From: Comamonas sp. Y33R10-2
GTDB lineage: Bacteria; Pseudomonadota; Gammaproteobacteria; Burkholderiales; Burkholderiaceae_C
Length of the DNA: 64,000 bases
Reading direction: 5' to 3'
Assembly (NCBI RefSeq): GCF_019355935.1
Contig: NZ_CP079925.1
Location: forward strand, 2,232,001 to 2,296,000
The notes beneath the pieces were generated by a model that was given only the letters and a program-made list of their open reading frames with translations, did not search any database and had not been told where the DNA came from. Position 1 is the first letter of the stretch; every line of letters starts with the position of its first letter. Made by a program: the position numbers and the translations under genes. Below, piece by piece: positions 18,301-28,429 of the stretch.

Positions 18301-21300
18301 GTAGAAGTCGAGGTCGACAAGCTGCCCAGATTGCTATTGGTCGTGCTCAGCCCCGTGGAGGTCGAGGTCGACAAGCTGGTCAGGTTGCTGTCCGTGGTGC
18401 TCAGGCCCGTGGACAGGCTGCTCAGACCGGTAGAAGTCGACGTGGACAAACTGCCCAGGTTGCTATTGGTCGTGCTCAGACCCGTGGAGGTCGAGGTCGA
18501 CAGGCTGGTCAGATTGCTGTCCGTGGTGCTCAAGCCCGTGGACAGGCTGCCCAGGCCGGTGGAGGTCGACGTGGACAAGCTGCCCAGGTTGCTATTAGTC
18601 GTGCTCAGCCCCGTGGAGGTCGAGGTCGACAAGCTGGTCAGATTGCTGTCCGTGGTGCTCAGGCCCGTGGACAGGCTGCTCAGACCGGTAGAAGTCGACG
18701 TGGACAAGCTGCCCAGATTGCTATTGGTCGTGCTCAGCCCCGTGGAGGTCGAGGTCGACAAGCTGGTCAGGTTGCTGTCCGTGGTGCTCAGGCCCGTGGA
18801 CAGGCTGCTCAGACCGGTAGAAGTCGACGTGGACAAACTGCTCAGGTTGCTATTGGTCGTGCTCAGACCCGTGGAGGTCGAGGTCGACAGGCTGGTCAGA
18901 TTGCTGTCCGTGGTGCTCAGGCCCGTGGACAGGCTGCTCAGACCCGTCGATGTGGAAGTGGACAAGCTGCCCAGGTTGCTATTGGTCGTGCTCAGACCCG
19001 TAGAGGTCGAGGTCGACAGGCTGGTCAGATTGCTGTCCGTGGTGCTCAAGCCCGTGGACAGGCTGCTCAGGCCGGTAGACGTCGAGGTCGACAAGCTACC
19101 CAGGTTGCTATTGGTCGTGCTCAGGCCGGTGGACAACGAGCTAATACTTGTTGAAATACCTCCCACGCTCGAAGACAGCGAGCCTGCAACTGTCGAAAGC
19201 TGCGAAACGTTGACAGCATCCGAGTCCTGCGAGCCAGCAGCAACGCCTGTGATCTGGCGATTACCAACATTGACTTCACCAGTCGAGTTTTGAGGTGCTG
19301 TTATGCCATAGCCCGCGTAATTAGAGCGAGCTCCAACGCTTGCGTTTGAACCAGAGCCCAATGCCACGCTATTTGCAAAGCTCGTTTGCGCACCATTACC
19401 GATGGCTACGCTGTTATCACCACCAGAAACTGCAGCCGTGCCAATTGCAACACTGTCGGCGCCTGTTGCACTGCTATCAGTCCCTGTGCTGTTGGCGTGG
19501 AAGTACTTGGTACCTTTATCGTAGATATTACCGACCGTAGTGCTGAGTGAAGACAGATTGGTGTTGGTCGTGCTCAAGCCTGTAGAAGTTGAAGTCGACA
19601 AGCTGGTCAAGTTGCTATTGGTGGTGCTAACACCCGTGGACAGACTACCCAAATTGCTGTTGGTTGTGCTCAGCCCTGTAGATGTTGAAGTCGACAAGCT
19701 GCTGAGGTTGCTGTTTGTCGTGCTCAAGCCTGTAGATGTTGAAGTCGACAAGCTGGTCAAGTTGCTATTGGTGGTGCTAACGCCCGTGGACAAGCTACCC
19801 AAATTGCTGTTCGTGGTGCTCAGCCCTGTAGAGGTCGAAGTCGACAAGCTACTGAGGTTGCTGTTTGTCGTGCTCAGGCCGGTAGAGGTCGACGTGGACA
19901 AGCTGCCCAGGTTGCTATTGGTCGTGCTCACGCCAGTGGACAGACTACCCAAATTGCTGTTCGTTGTGCTCAGCCCTGTAGAGGTCGACGTCGACAAGCT
20001 GCCGAGGTTGCTGTTGGTCGTGCTCAAGCCTGTAGATGTTGAAGTCGACAAGCTGGTCAAGTTGCTATTGGTAGTACTAACACCCGTGGACAAGCTACCC
20101 AAATTGCTGTTGGTTGTACTAAGCCCTGTAGAGGTCGACGTCGACAAGCTGCTGAGGTTGCTGTTTGTCGTGCTCAAGCCTGTAGAAGTTGAAGTCGACA
20201 AGCTGGTCAAGTTGCTATTGGTGGTGCTGACACCCGTAGACAGACTACCCAAATTGCTATTCGTGGTGCTCAGCCCAGTAGAGGTCGATGTCGACAAGCT
20301 GCTGAGGTTGCTGTTTGTCGTGCTCAAGCCTGTAGAAGTTGAAGTCGACAAGCTGGTCAAGTTGCTATTGGTGGTGCTGACACCCGTAGACAGACTACCC
20401 AAATTGCTATTCGTGGTGCTCAGCCCAGTAGAGGTCGATGTCGACAAGCTGCTGAGGTTGCTGTTTGTCGTGCTCAAGCCCGTAGAAGTTGAAGTCGACA
20501 AGCTGGTCAAGTTGCTATTGGCGGTGCTGACACCCGTAGACAAACTACCCAAATTGCTGTTTGTCGTGCTTAAGCCCGTAGAAGTTGAAGTCGACAAGCT
20601 GGTCAAGTTGCTATTGGTGGTGCTGACACCCGTAGACAGGCTACCCAAATTGCTGTTCGTGGTGCTCAGCCCAGTAGAGGTCGACGTCGACAGGCTGCTG
20701 AGGTTGCTGTTGGTCGTGCTCAAGCCCGTAGAAGTCGAGGTCGACAGGCTGGTCAAGTTGCTATTGGTGGTGCTGACACCCGTAGACAAACTACCCAAAT
20801 TGCTGTTTGTCGTGCTCAAGCCCGTAGAAGTTGAAGTCGACAAGCTGGTCAAGTTGCTATTGGTTGTGCTCAAACCTGTAGAGGTCGAGGTGGACAAGCT
20901 AGTTAGATTGCTTTTAGTCGTGCTCAGCCCGGTCGACAACGATGAAGCGACCGTCGATAACTGAGTCACGTTAACTGCATCCGTGGCCAATGCGCCAGGT
21001 GCAACCCCCGAGACTGTGCGCCCGCCGACATTCACTTCACCCGAAGATGTTGCACTGGCTGCAAGCCCGTAAGCAGCGTAGCTCGCTTGAGCCCCTAATG
21101 AGGCTGCAGACCCCGAGCCAATAGCCACACTGTTTGCTGCGCTTACGGTAGCACCAAAGCCAACGGACACACTATTACCCGCAGCTGCACCGACTGTTGC
21201 GCCCGTGCCAATAGATACCGAATTACTTCCCGCTGCCTTAGCTGTCGCGGCGTCTGTGCCACCAATTGCAACCGCCCCGACTCCTGTCGCCTGCGAAGCA

Positions 21301-23254
21301 GCACCAATGGCCACTGCAAAGTCACTGGTGGCAACCGATCCTGCGCCAGGGGTTCCCAAACCACCCATGGCTAATGCACCTTTGCCAGTGGCATTGGAGC
21401 CAGAACCTATTGCCACTGCACCAGAACCATTGGAAACGGTTCCAGTCGCTCCCGCATTGCCACCAATGGATATGGCATTAAGACCAAATGCATTGGCGCG
21501 ATCACCAATTGCAACGCCCGAACCTGTGGTTGCCGTGTTTGCGCTATAGCCGATAGCAACTGCACCACCAGCGGCATTGGCTCCACTGCCCACAGCAACA
21601 CCAGAGGTGGCTGCAACGCTATTCGAGCCGATAGCAATTGCAGTATTACTTTGCCCACCACCACCAGCGGCAACAGATGTTGCCAAGGCGCCTGTGCCAA
21701 TCGCAATCGTATTGCCACCATTACTGGAGGAGTTCGCCTGATTACCCAGCGCAATCGCAGTGCCACCATTTGTAGTATTGGCTATCGCTTGAAATCCGAA
21801 TGCCGATGCATTGGCGCTCTGTGCAAGAGCTCCTGCACCAAATGCCATCGAGTTGACGCCAGATGCATTGGCTTTATTACCAAATGCGGTCGCATTTGCC
21901 TGCGATGCATTTGAAGACGGACCAATGGCAATACTGCTATCACCTAAAGACTTAGCGCCACCTCCATCAGCAGCCGCAGCGCCACCAATCGCCACAGAAT
22001 TTTTGCCCGTGGCTTGCACTGATGATGCATAGCCAGTCGAACACGATCCATAGCCTTCCCCCGCGCCGATAGCCGTACCGTATGCACCATTGGCCATTGC
22101 ACCTGTACCAATAGCGGTTGCTCGCGAGGCTATTGCACTCGCATCTGCACCCAATGCTGTTGTATGAGTTGTCGTGTTATTCGCCAACCCAGACTGGGAA
22201 TTAACACCAATTGCCATCGCATTATTGCCAATCGCGTTTGCACTTGAACCAATCGAAGTAGCACCGTTACCACTTGCCAAGCTGCTATTGCCGATGGCAG
22301 TTGCTCTTAAACCAACATTTGACACCAATGCTGAGTTACCAATTGCTACAGATTCAGTGCTAAGCGACTGTGCACCCTTGCCCAAAGCAATAGCTGATAC
22401 CCCTGAGGCATTGGCATTTTCACCTGTAGCAATTGCTGAGGCCCCTGCGGCATTTGCAGATTTACCAGTAGCAATTGCTGATGCACCTAATGCATTAGCT
22501 GCCTCACCTGAAGCAATGGAGGAAGTCCCAAAGGCATAGGAGTTAGCACCCATGGCCATTGCACCAGTATTACGGGCCTGCGCATTACGACCCACTGCAA
22601 TTGAACGATCTGATGCAGCAAGAGATCCATTGCCACCAGAGCCATCCCCCCCACCTATTGCAACAGAAGAAATCCCCGCAGCATTCGCATCATTGCCTAA
22701 TGCATAGGCACCAGCTCCCGTAGCTCTAGCACCCGATCCAATCGCAGTTGCGCTGCCACCACCGACACCACCAAATCCAACACCACCAGAAGCTGAAGAG
22801 TTATTGCCAATTGCAATATTGAACCCATTGCTAAATGCGTTGGTTTTCGCACCGTTGCCCAAAGCGATATCAGCAGTCCCACCTGTTGCAGCATTCAAAC
22901 CTGCAGCCAATGAATAGTTCCCAGCAGCTGTTGCGGATTGCCCCAGCGCAATGGATTGCGTCGCTGAAGCGACTGCACCCGATCCAATGGCTACAGCATT
23001 CGCTCCATTCGCCGATGCCGTATATCCACCAGTACCTAAAACATAAGAGCCAATAGCAATGCCCGTTGTTGATGTGGACGTCCCCCCCCTGCCGTATAAG
23101 TAGCAAAGGTGGCCGGCGAATACATCAAAAGCAAACTCACCACAGCCAAGGAAACTGCTGAGGCACTGCGTTTGCCTCTGGCCTTGCTGATTTCAGAAGC
23201 GGCCACCCAGGCACCCAGGGACTCATTCCAAATAGTGCGGTAAGAACGATTCAT
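15390..23254 (-). CDS. giant trimeric autotransporter adhesin, interrupted by a poly-G frameshift (phase-variable, OFF as read)
   Basis: Type Vc secreted adhesin of about 2,620 residues once one frameshift is corrected. The ATG at 23254 opens an ESPR signal peptide (MNRSYRTIWNESLGAWVAAS... then VSLAVVSLLLMYSPATFA) behind a GAGGG ribosome site. Eight G at 23082-23089 shift the frame, and as written the product ends at a TAG (23038-23036). The frame after the run encodes a YadA/Hep_Hag head rich in AxAIGxxA repeats (to about 21.0 kb) and a neck (DAVNVTQLSTVAS). Stalk 1 (about 20.94-19.55 kb) leads to a second head with KYFHANS and neck, then stalk 2 (about 19.17-16.4 kb), a third head and neck, and a YadA anchor (15390-15640) ending VGWKWK. 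Nine G would join the frames exactly. No ATG serves the downstream frame; the first possible start there is a TTG at 22910. Confidence 0.9.
16990..19130 (-). repeat. 129-bp tandem repeat array coding stalk 2 (16 units)
   Basis: A marker (GGACAGGCTG on the plus strand) recurs every 129 bp from 17121 to 19056, which gives 16 copies of a 43-residue unit. The unit is built of LSTSTSTGLSSLSTG, LSTTDSNLTS and LSTSTSTG-LSTTNSNLGS modules. Copies differ by a few synonymous changes and rare substitutions (GSL for SSL). The array boundaries are approximate. It is a likely site of recombination-driven length change and of assembly collapse. Confidence 0.9.
19545..20940 (-). repeat. 150-bp tandem repeat array coding stalk 1, with 96-bp variants
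   Basis: The marker AGCTGGTCAA (or a close variant) recurs at 19601, 19751, 19901, 20051, 20201, 20351 and 20501, a 150-bp period. Near the membrane-distal end, steps of 96, 150 and 96 bp follow (about 20597, 20747, 20843). The 50-residue unit is two 18-residue modules (LSTSTSTGLSTTNSNLxS) and one 14-residue module (LSTGVSTTNSNLxS). The 96-bp steps lack one 18-residue module, showing in-frame loss or gain of whole modules. Confidence 0.85.
23082..23089 (-). promoter_or_regulatory. poly-G(8) phase-variation tract in the adhesin gene
   Basis: Eight consecutive G (minus strand) lie about 165 bp into the adhesin gene, right after the signal peptide. The upstream frame reads ...TYTAGGG and the downstream frame reads TSTSTTGIAIGS. 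With 8 G the product stops after 72 residues; with 9 (or 6 or 12) G the two are in frame. This placement is typical of contingency loci switched by slipped-strand mispairing. A one-base homopolymer error in the sequence is the alternative. Confidence 0.75.
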
Positions 23255-23807
23255 GGGACCCTCTTCTGTACAAGATGTGGCTGCTTGTGGTTGGCAATTT
23301 GATCAACTCAAACTGCGCTGCAACCTTATTAACAAAAAAATGCAAAAGCTGAGCTTTTATTACTTGTGCTGTTTATATCTCAGGCGGCATTTTTTGCTTC
23401 ATGGATTTTGTAAGACGCAATCCCATCATTTAGTGCGATTCACTCCATTTCTTTAGAATAGAAAAAACCTTTCAAATTAATAAGAAAATTCCTACAGATT
23501 ATTTAAAATCATCATGAATTTAAATAAAAAATTAATAAAATCAACAGCTTATTTTTTTATGAGATTTTTTAAATCTCGTTAAAAATTGAAACTCAAGTGA
23601 TTAAATAGGATAAAGACTACATTATTTGTAAGATATGCTTCAAAAAGTTTATGTTAAATGTGAAGCAGTGTAGGATAAAGATCACCAAGAACTCTCAAAG
23701 AAAAACTCATTTTCATTTGAATATTTCATTATTATTTAAAGCTCTACTTACATTTCTAACTGGATTTTTTTTTCCGATTTGTTACATTTCTTCAAAAGGG
23801 AGGAAAA
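23255..23807. promoter_or_regulatory. AT-rich divergent regulatory region between adhesin and DUF4019 gene
   Basis: A 553-bp gap with no credible gene. From about 23460 to 23800 it is strikingly AT-rich, with many A and T runs, in a genome whose genes are otherwise GC-rich. It must carry the promoters for the adhesin (minus) and the DUF4019 gene (plus). Such stretches often bind H-NS/MvaT-like silencers; that is inference. No single -35/-10 pair stood out. Confidence 0.6.
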
Positions 23808-24245
23808 ATGAAGAATTTACCTTACAGATTTTTTGCATTTGCACTGTTTGTTTCACCTATAGCGGGGTTTGCTCAGACATCCGAATCGGCGGACGAGATC
23901 GTCTCAATTGGGCTCAATGCGTTGCGCAAGATTGATACCGGAGAGACAGAATCCTTGTGGGACAACACATCTGCCTTCGTCAAGACTCAAATGCCTAAAG
24001 ACACTTTTGTGAGTGGCATTAGCAGTTCGCGCAGCCGCTATGGAAGCATCACCAAACGCACCTGGGCAGGTGTGATGCGTATCCAGTACCCTCAGGGCTC
24101 TGTCTCACCACCTGAAGGGCTGTACGCCAATGCAGACTTCTCCAGCACACTGGCTAATGGCCAAGTCATTTTTGAGAAGGTGACGATGCGCTTTGAACCT
24201 GATGGATGGAGAGTGGTTGGCTATGTACCGAGAGACGTCCAATAA
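23808..24245 (+). CDS. exported DUF4019 protein
   Basis: 145 residues with a signal peptide (MKNLPYRFFAFALFVSPIAG, probable cleavage after FAQ). The mature part fits DUF4019 as I know it: an IVSIGLNALRKIDTGE helix, LWDNTSAFVKTQMPKDTFVS, the SRSRYGSITKRTW turn, and a C-terminal beta segment with VTMRFEPDGWRVVGY. Members are small periplasmic proteins of unknown function. A strong ribosome site, GGGAGG, precedes the ATG. The gene is divergent from the adhesin across an AT-rich region and is followed after 173 bp by the third DUF2827 gene, so it probably belongs to the adhesin island. Confidence 0.75.
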   Translation: MKNLPYRFFAFALFVSPIAGFAQTSESADEIVSIGLNALRKIDTGETESLWDNTSAFVKTQMPKDTFVSGISSSRSRYGSITKRTWAGVMRIQYPQGSVSPPEGLYANADFSSTLANGQVIFEKVTMRFEPDGWRVVGYVPRDVQ

Positions 24246-24418
24246 GACTGAAGCAGGTCTTTCTCGCAACGCAGTTCATTCCTTGCCATTTCTGAATGGC
24301 ATCTATGGCAGATTCGGACGCGATTCAGAGATATGACTCTTGAATTAAATAATGCACTACGCTATTAATTTGATAGCTGCATATCATTGAACATTAAAGA
24401 CCTTAGCGATATTTCTAG

Positions 24419-25570
24419 ATGAATCACTCTTCCGCCTTGCGCATTGGCATCACAATTGGCCTGCATCACACTGCAGAGACTTTATGGAACAACGGCATCA
24501 AGCAGAATGCCGTGTTCCTGTCAGATGCGTTACGGCTTTGCCCCAATGTGGCGACGGTCACTTTGGTCAACACCACAGGCATAGAGATCAGTGACGCCCT
24601 ACCTTGGGATCTGAAGCGCTGGCCGACCTGCAGCTATGAGCAGGCCAAGGATTCCATCGACGTAATGATTGAGTTGGGCGGGCAGATTAGCGCAGACCAG
24701 ACGGATTACCTGAAGCGGCGCGGTGCGTGGCTGATTTCTTACTGCTGCGGGTTTGAGTATGTGCACATGATGGAAGCCATCATGTTCAACCGCCCCGGGC
24801 CGGGAACAAACCTTTTCATCAACCAGCGCTATGACGATATCTGGATGGTCCCGCAGGTGGACCATATCAGCCGCTCGTACTTTGAGGTGCTTCGCCGCCA
24901 AAGCGCAAAGCCCGTGCCTTTTGTGTGGAGCCCTGTGTTTATTGAACAGCGCAGCGACGCCCTGCCCGCTGGCGGCGTGTACCAGCCGCGCCCCTCAAGC
25001 AGCACTGGCAAGGCCAAGCGGCTGAGCGTACTGGAGCCCAATATCAATGTGGTGAAGTTCTGCCTTTACCCCATTTTGATAGCGGAAGAAGCTTATCGCG
25101 CCAACCCACAGTCGATTGAGCTGCTGCAGGTGACGAATGCCATGCAAATAGCGCAGAACAACCAAGACTTTATTGGGCTCATGAACCAGCTCGACATCGT
25201 GCGCCAGCACAAGGCGGTGTTTTTAGGGCGTTTTGACACACCGCAGTTTCTGGCCGAGCAGACGGATGTGGTGATTTCCCACCAGTGGGAAAACCCGCTG
25301 AATTACATCTACCTAGAGACTTGCTGGCAAGGCTATGCACTGGTGCATAACGCCCATTTATGCCCAGACTTGGGCTACTACTACAAAGACAATGATGTAA
25401 GCGACGGGGCTGCGCAGCTGGGCCGCGCTATTCGTGAGCATGACGAAAATGCCGAGACATACCGCAGCCAGCAGCGCGCCTTGATTGCGCGATATTTGCC
25501 GGGCAACGCGGAGATGACGGAGCATTACACACAGCTTCTCCAGAATTTAATAGCAACAAGTCCCCGTTAA
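24419..25570 (+). CDS. DUF2827 protein, glycosyltransferase-like (paralogue 3)
   Basis: 383 residues, cytoplasmic. It is the most diverged of the three copies but keeps the framework: ALRIGITIGLHHTAETLWNNG at the start, LEPNINVVKFCLYPILIAEE, and VISHQWENPLNYIYLETCWQ with GYALVHNAH. It lies on the opposite side and strand of the adhesin from paralogues 1 and 2. The AT-rich 173-bp gap upstream contains an ATAGCTGC-type mini-element piece. Three paralogues of a sugar-transferase-like family around one Ser/Thr-rich adhesin suggest sequential sugar addition; this is unproven. Confidence 0.8.
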   Translation: MNHSSALRIGITIGLHHTAETLWNNGIKQNAVFLSDALRLCPNVATVTLVNTTGIEISDALPWDLKRWPTCSYEQAKDSIDVMIELGGQISADQTDYLKRRGAWLISYCCGFEYVHMMEAIMFNRPGPGTNLFINQRYDDIWMVPQVDHISRSYFEVLRRQSAKPVPFVWSPVFIEQRSDALPAGGVYQPRPSSSTGKAKRLSVLEPNINVVKFCLYPILIAEEAYRANPQSIELLQVTNAMQIAQNNQDFIGLMNQLDIVRQHKAVFLGRFDTPQFLAEQTDVVISHQWENPLNYIYLETCWQGYALVHNAHLCPDLGYYYKDNDVSDGAAQLGRAIREHDENAETYRSQQRALIARYLPGNAEMTEHYTQLLQNLIATSPR

Positions 25571-25644
25571 ACATTGCTTTTAAGGTATTTCCCCCTTAAA
25601 GCCAAAGAAACGCAAGGACTAGCTGCTATCAAAATTGAGGCCAT

Positions 25645-25677
25645 AAAAAGCCCGCGCAGCAATTGCACGGGCTTTTT
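25645..25677. terminator. bidirectional terminator, DUF2827 / acnB
   Basis: AAAAAGCCCG and CGGGCTTTTT flank an inner GCAATTGC-like stem between the convergent DUF2827 and acnB genes. The A-run and T-run on the two sides allow function in both directions. Confidence 0.85.
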
Positions 25678-25722
25678 GCATGAGAGGCCGGGCGAAACAC
25701 CCGGCTAACTCATTGTGGGCGC

Positions 25723-28308
25723 TTAGATCTTGGCGGCCACTTCAGCGTACTCGGCGATTTCGTTGAAGTTCATGTAGCGGTAGACAGATGCCTTGTCAGC
25801 ATCGATCACGCCCATTTCCTTCAAATACTCTTCCTTGGAAGGCAGGTAGCCCAGACGCGACGCGATGGCTGCCAGCTCGGCCGAGCCCAAGTACACATTA
25901 GTGTTCTTGCCCAGACGGTTGGGGAAGTTACGGGTAGAAGTCGAGATGACGGTCGCGCCTTCACGCACTTGGGCTTGGTTGCCCATGCACAGCGAGCAGC
26001 CGGGCATTTCAGTACGCGCACCGGCAGTACCAAAGGCGGCGTAATGGCCTTCTTTGATCAGCTCGGTTTGGTCCATCTTGGTGGGAGGAGCCACCCACAG
26101 CTTGACGGGGATGTCGCGCTGGCCGCCCAGCAGCTTGGCTGCAGCGCGGAAGTGACCGATGTTGGTCATGCAGGAACCAATGAAGGCTTCATCGATCTTG
26201 ACGCCGGACACGTCAGACAGGAACTTGGCGTCGTCTGGATCGTTAGGGCAGCAGACGATAGGTTCTTTGATGTCGGCCAGATCAATTTCGATCACGTGGG
26301 CGTACTCAGCATCCTTATCAGCGTCCAGCAGGTCTGGCTGGGCCAACCAAGCTTCCACTTTCTCGATACGGCGCTGCAAAGTCTTGGCGTCGGCGTAACC
26401 GTCGGCGATCATGTTCTTCATCAGAACGATGTTCGAAGTCAGGTATTCCTTCACAGGCTCTGGGTTCAGCTTGATGGTGCAACCAGCGGCAGAGCGCTCG
26501 GCAGACGCGTCAGACAGCTCAAACGCTTGCTCAACCTTCAGGTCTGGCAGGCCTTCGATTTCCAGGATACGACCCGAGAATTCATTGATCTTGCCGGCCT
26601 TGGCAACAGTCAGCAGACCTTGCTTGATACCGTACAGAGGAATTGCGTGCACCAAGTCGCGCAGGGTCACGCCGGGCTGCATTTCGCCCTTGAAGCGAAC
26701 CAAGATCGACTCGGGCATATCCAGAGGCATCACACCAGTGGCGGCACCGAAGGCCACCAGACCGGAGCCGGCGGGGAAGGAGATACCGATAGGGAAACGG
26801 GTGTGCGAATCGCCACCGGTACCGACGGTATCAGGCAGCAGCAGGCGGTTGAGCCAGCTGTGGATCACGCCGTCACCAGGACGCAGGGCCACGCCGCCGC
26901 GGTTGGAGATGAACGAAGGCAGTTCGCGGTGCGTCTTCACGTCCACAGACTTGGGGTAAGCGGCTGTGTGGCAGAAGGACTGCATCACCATGTCGGCGGA
27001 GAAGCCCAGGCAAGCCAGATCCTTGAGCTCGTCACGGGTCATAGGACCTGTGGTGTCTTGCGAGCCAACGGTGGTCATGCGGGGTTCGCAGTAAGTACCC
27101 GGGCGCACGCCTTGGCCTTCTGGCAAACCGCAAGCGCGGCCAACCATCTTTTGGGCCAGTGTGAAGCCAGCCTTGGTTTCAGCAGGTGCTGTAGGCAGGC
27201 GGAAGGCGGTAGATGCGGGCAGACCCAGAGTTTCACGAGCCTTAGCAGTCAGCGAGCGGCCGATGATCAGGTTAATACGGCCGCCGGCTTGCACTTCGTC
27301 CAGCAGGACATCGCTCTTGAGTTGGAACTCAGCAACGGTGGCGCCGTCCTTCAAGATCTTGCCTTCGTAGGGCAGCACGTCGATGACGTCGCCCATCTCT
27401 AGCTTGGAAACGTCCACTTCGATAGGCAGGGCGCCAGAGTCTTCTTGCGTATTGAAGAAGATAGGAGCGATCTTGCCACCCAGAGTCACGCCACCGAAGC
27501 GCTTGTTGGGGACGAAAGGAATATCCACACCGGTCGCCCAGATGATGGAGTTGGTAGCGGACTTGCGCGAAGAACCAGTACCGACCACGTCGCCCACGTA
27601 GGAGACGAGGTTGCCCTTTTTCTTCAGATCTTCGATGAACTGCATGGGGCCGCGCTTGCCGTCTTCTTCGGGCTTGAACGCCGCGTCAGGACGCGTGTTC
27701 TTGAGCATGGCCAAGTAGTGCAGAGGAATGTCGGGACGGCTCCAGGCGTCAGGAGCGGGCGACAGATCGTCCGTATTGGTTTCACCGGGCACCTTGAAAA
27801 CGGTGACAGTGATTTTTTCTTCAACCTTGGGACGCGATGTAAACCACTCGGCATCCGCCCAGCTTTGCATCACTTCCTTGGCCTTGGCGTTACCCGCCTT
27901 GGCCTTGACTGCGACGTCGTTGAAGAAGTCAAACATCAGCAATGTCTTCTTCAGCGCATCAGCAGCCACGCCGGCGACTTCAGCGTCGTCCAGCAGCTCG
28001 ATCAGGGGGTGAACGTTGTAGCCACCCACCATGGTGCCCAGCAGCTCGGTGGCTTTGGACTTGGAGATGAGACCCACCTTCAGGTCGCCGTGAGCGACGG
28101 CAGCCAGAAAGGAAGCCTTGACCTTGGCAGCATCGTCCACACCGGGCGGCACACGGTGCGTCAGCAGATCCATCAGGACTGCGTCTTCGCCAGCGGGTGG
28201 GTTCTTGATCAGCTCGATCAGGTCAGCAACCTGCTTGGCATCCAGAGGCAACGGGGGGATGCCCAGTGCGGCGCGTTCTGCCACATGGTCACGGTAGGCT
28301 TTCAACAT
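25723..28308 (-). CDS. acnB: bifunctional aconitate hydratase 2 / 2-methylisocitrate dehydratase
   Basis: A full-length 861-residue AcnB, the main TCA-cycle aconitase of many proteobacteria. It begins [20 protein letters not shown] with the HEAT-like N-terminal domain characteristic of AcnB. The swivel domain follows ([19 protein letters not shown]), and the cluster domain has [11 protein letters not shown] near 709 and [14 protein letters not shown] near 767 for the [4Fe-4S] ligands. A GGAGAG site precedes the ATG. It is the last gene of a minus-strand set starting at mdh, but a hairpin and three tandem repeats upstream (28361-28415) suggest its own control. Confidence 0.97.
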   Translation of the reverse strand: MLKAYRDHVAERAALGIPPLPLDAKQVADLIELIKNPPAGEDAVLMDLLTHRVPPGVDDAAKVKASFLAAVAHGDLKVGLISKSKATELLGTMVGGYNVHPLIELLDDAEVAGVAADALKKTLLMFDFFNDVAVKAKAGNAKAKEVMQSWADAEWFTSRPKVEEKITVTVFKVPGETNTDDLSPAPDAWSRPDIPLHYLAMLKNTRPDAAFKPEEDGKRGPMQFIEDLKKKGNLVSYVGDVVGTGSSRKSATNSIIWATGVDIPFVPNKRFGGVTLGGKIAPIFFNTQEDSGALPIEVDVSKLEMGDVIDVLPYEGKILKDGATVAEFQLKSDVLLDEVQAGGRINLIIGRSLTAKARETLGLPASTAFRLPTAPAETKAGFTLAQKMVGRACGLPEGQGVRPGTYCEPRMTTVGSQDTTGPMTRDELKDLACLGFSADMVMQSFCHTAAYPKSVDVKTHRELPSFISNRGGVALRPGDGVIHSWLNRLLLPDTVGTGGDSHTRFPIGISFPAGSGLVAFGAATGVMPLDMPESILVRFKGEMQPGVTLRDLVHAIPLYGIKQGLLTVAKAGKINEFSGRILEIEGLPDLKVEQAFELSDASAERSAAGCTIKLNPEPVKEYLTSNIVLMKNMIADGYADAKTLQRRIEKVEAWLAQPDLLDADKDAEYAHVIEIDLADIKEPIVCCPNDPDDAKFLSDVSGVKIDEAFIGSCMTNIGHFRAAAKLLGGQRDIPVKLWVAPPTKMDQTELIKEGHYAAFGTAGARTEMPGCSLCMGNQAQVREGATVISTSTRNFPNRLGKNTNVYLGSAELAAIASRLGYLPSKEEYLKEMGVIDADKASVYRYMNFNEIAEYAEVAAKI

Positions 28309-28360
28309 GGGGGTCTCTCCAATGGTTTTTGAAAAAGGCTGCGCGGTTAGCGCGAATTAC

Positions 28361-28415
28361 AGGGCTGACATATTTGCGATATATGTGAGATACATATGTG
28401 CGATACGTCAGCCCT
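28361..28415. promoter_or_regulatory. three tandem 11-13 bp repeats inside an inverted repeat upstream of acnB
   Basis: ATATTTGCGAT (28370-28380), ATATGTGAGATAC (28381-28393) and ATATGTGCGATAC (28394-28406) follow one another without gaps. AGGGCTGAC (28361-28369) and GTCAGCCCT (28407-28415) frame them as a perfect 9-bp inverted repeat. The block sits between the upstream gene's stop and acnB (ATG 28308). It could be an operator with three half-sites, a terminator of the upstream gene, or both. Confidence 0.5.
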
Positions 28416-28429
28416 CAGCCTTGCCGGAC

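Noticed and set aside
16990..19130. 129-bp repeats as a CRISPR array
   Set aside because: The repeats are contiguous, without unique spacers, and code in frame for the adhesin stalk.
16420..19293. 957-residue plus-strand ORF (VDRLLRPVEVDVDKLPRLLL repeats) and a 474-residue one at 19540-20964
   Set aside because: They are antisense shadows of the adhesin repeats. The repeat lengths are multiples of three, so any frame without a stop in one unit stays open through the array. No start signals or known domains.
22910..22910. TTG at 22910 as the adhesin start
   Set aside because: The head sequence continues in the same frame upstream to the poly-G run (SATQSIALGQSATAAGNYS), and a start there would give no signal peptide. 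The true start is the ESPR ATG at 23254.
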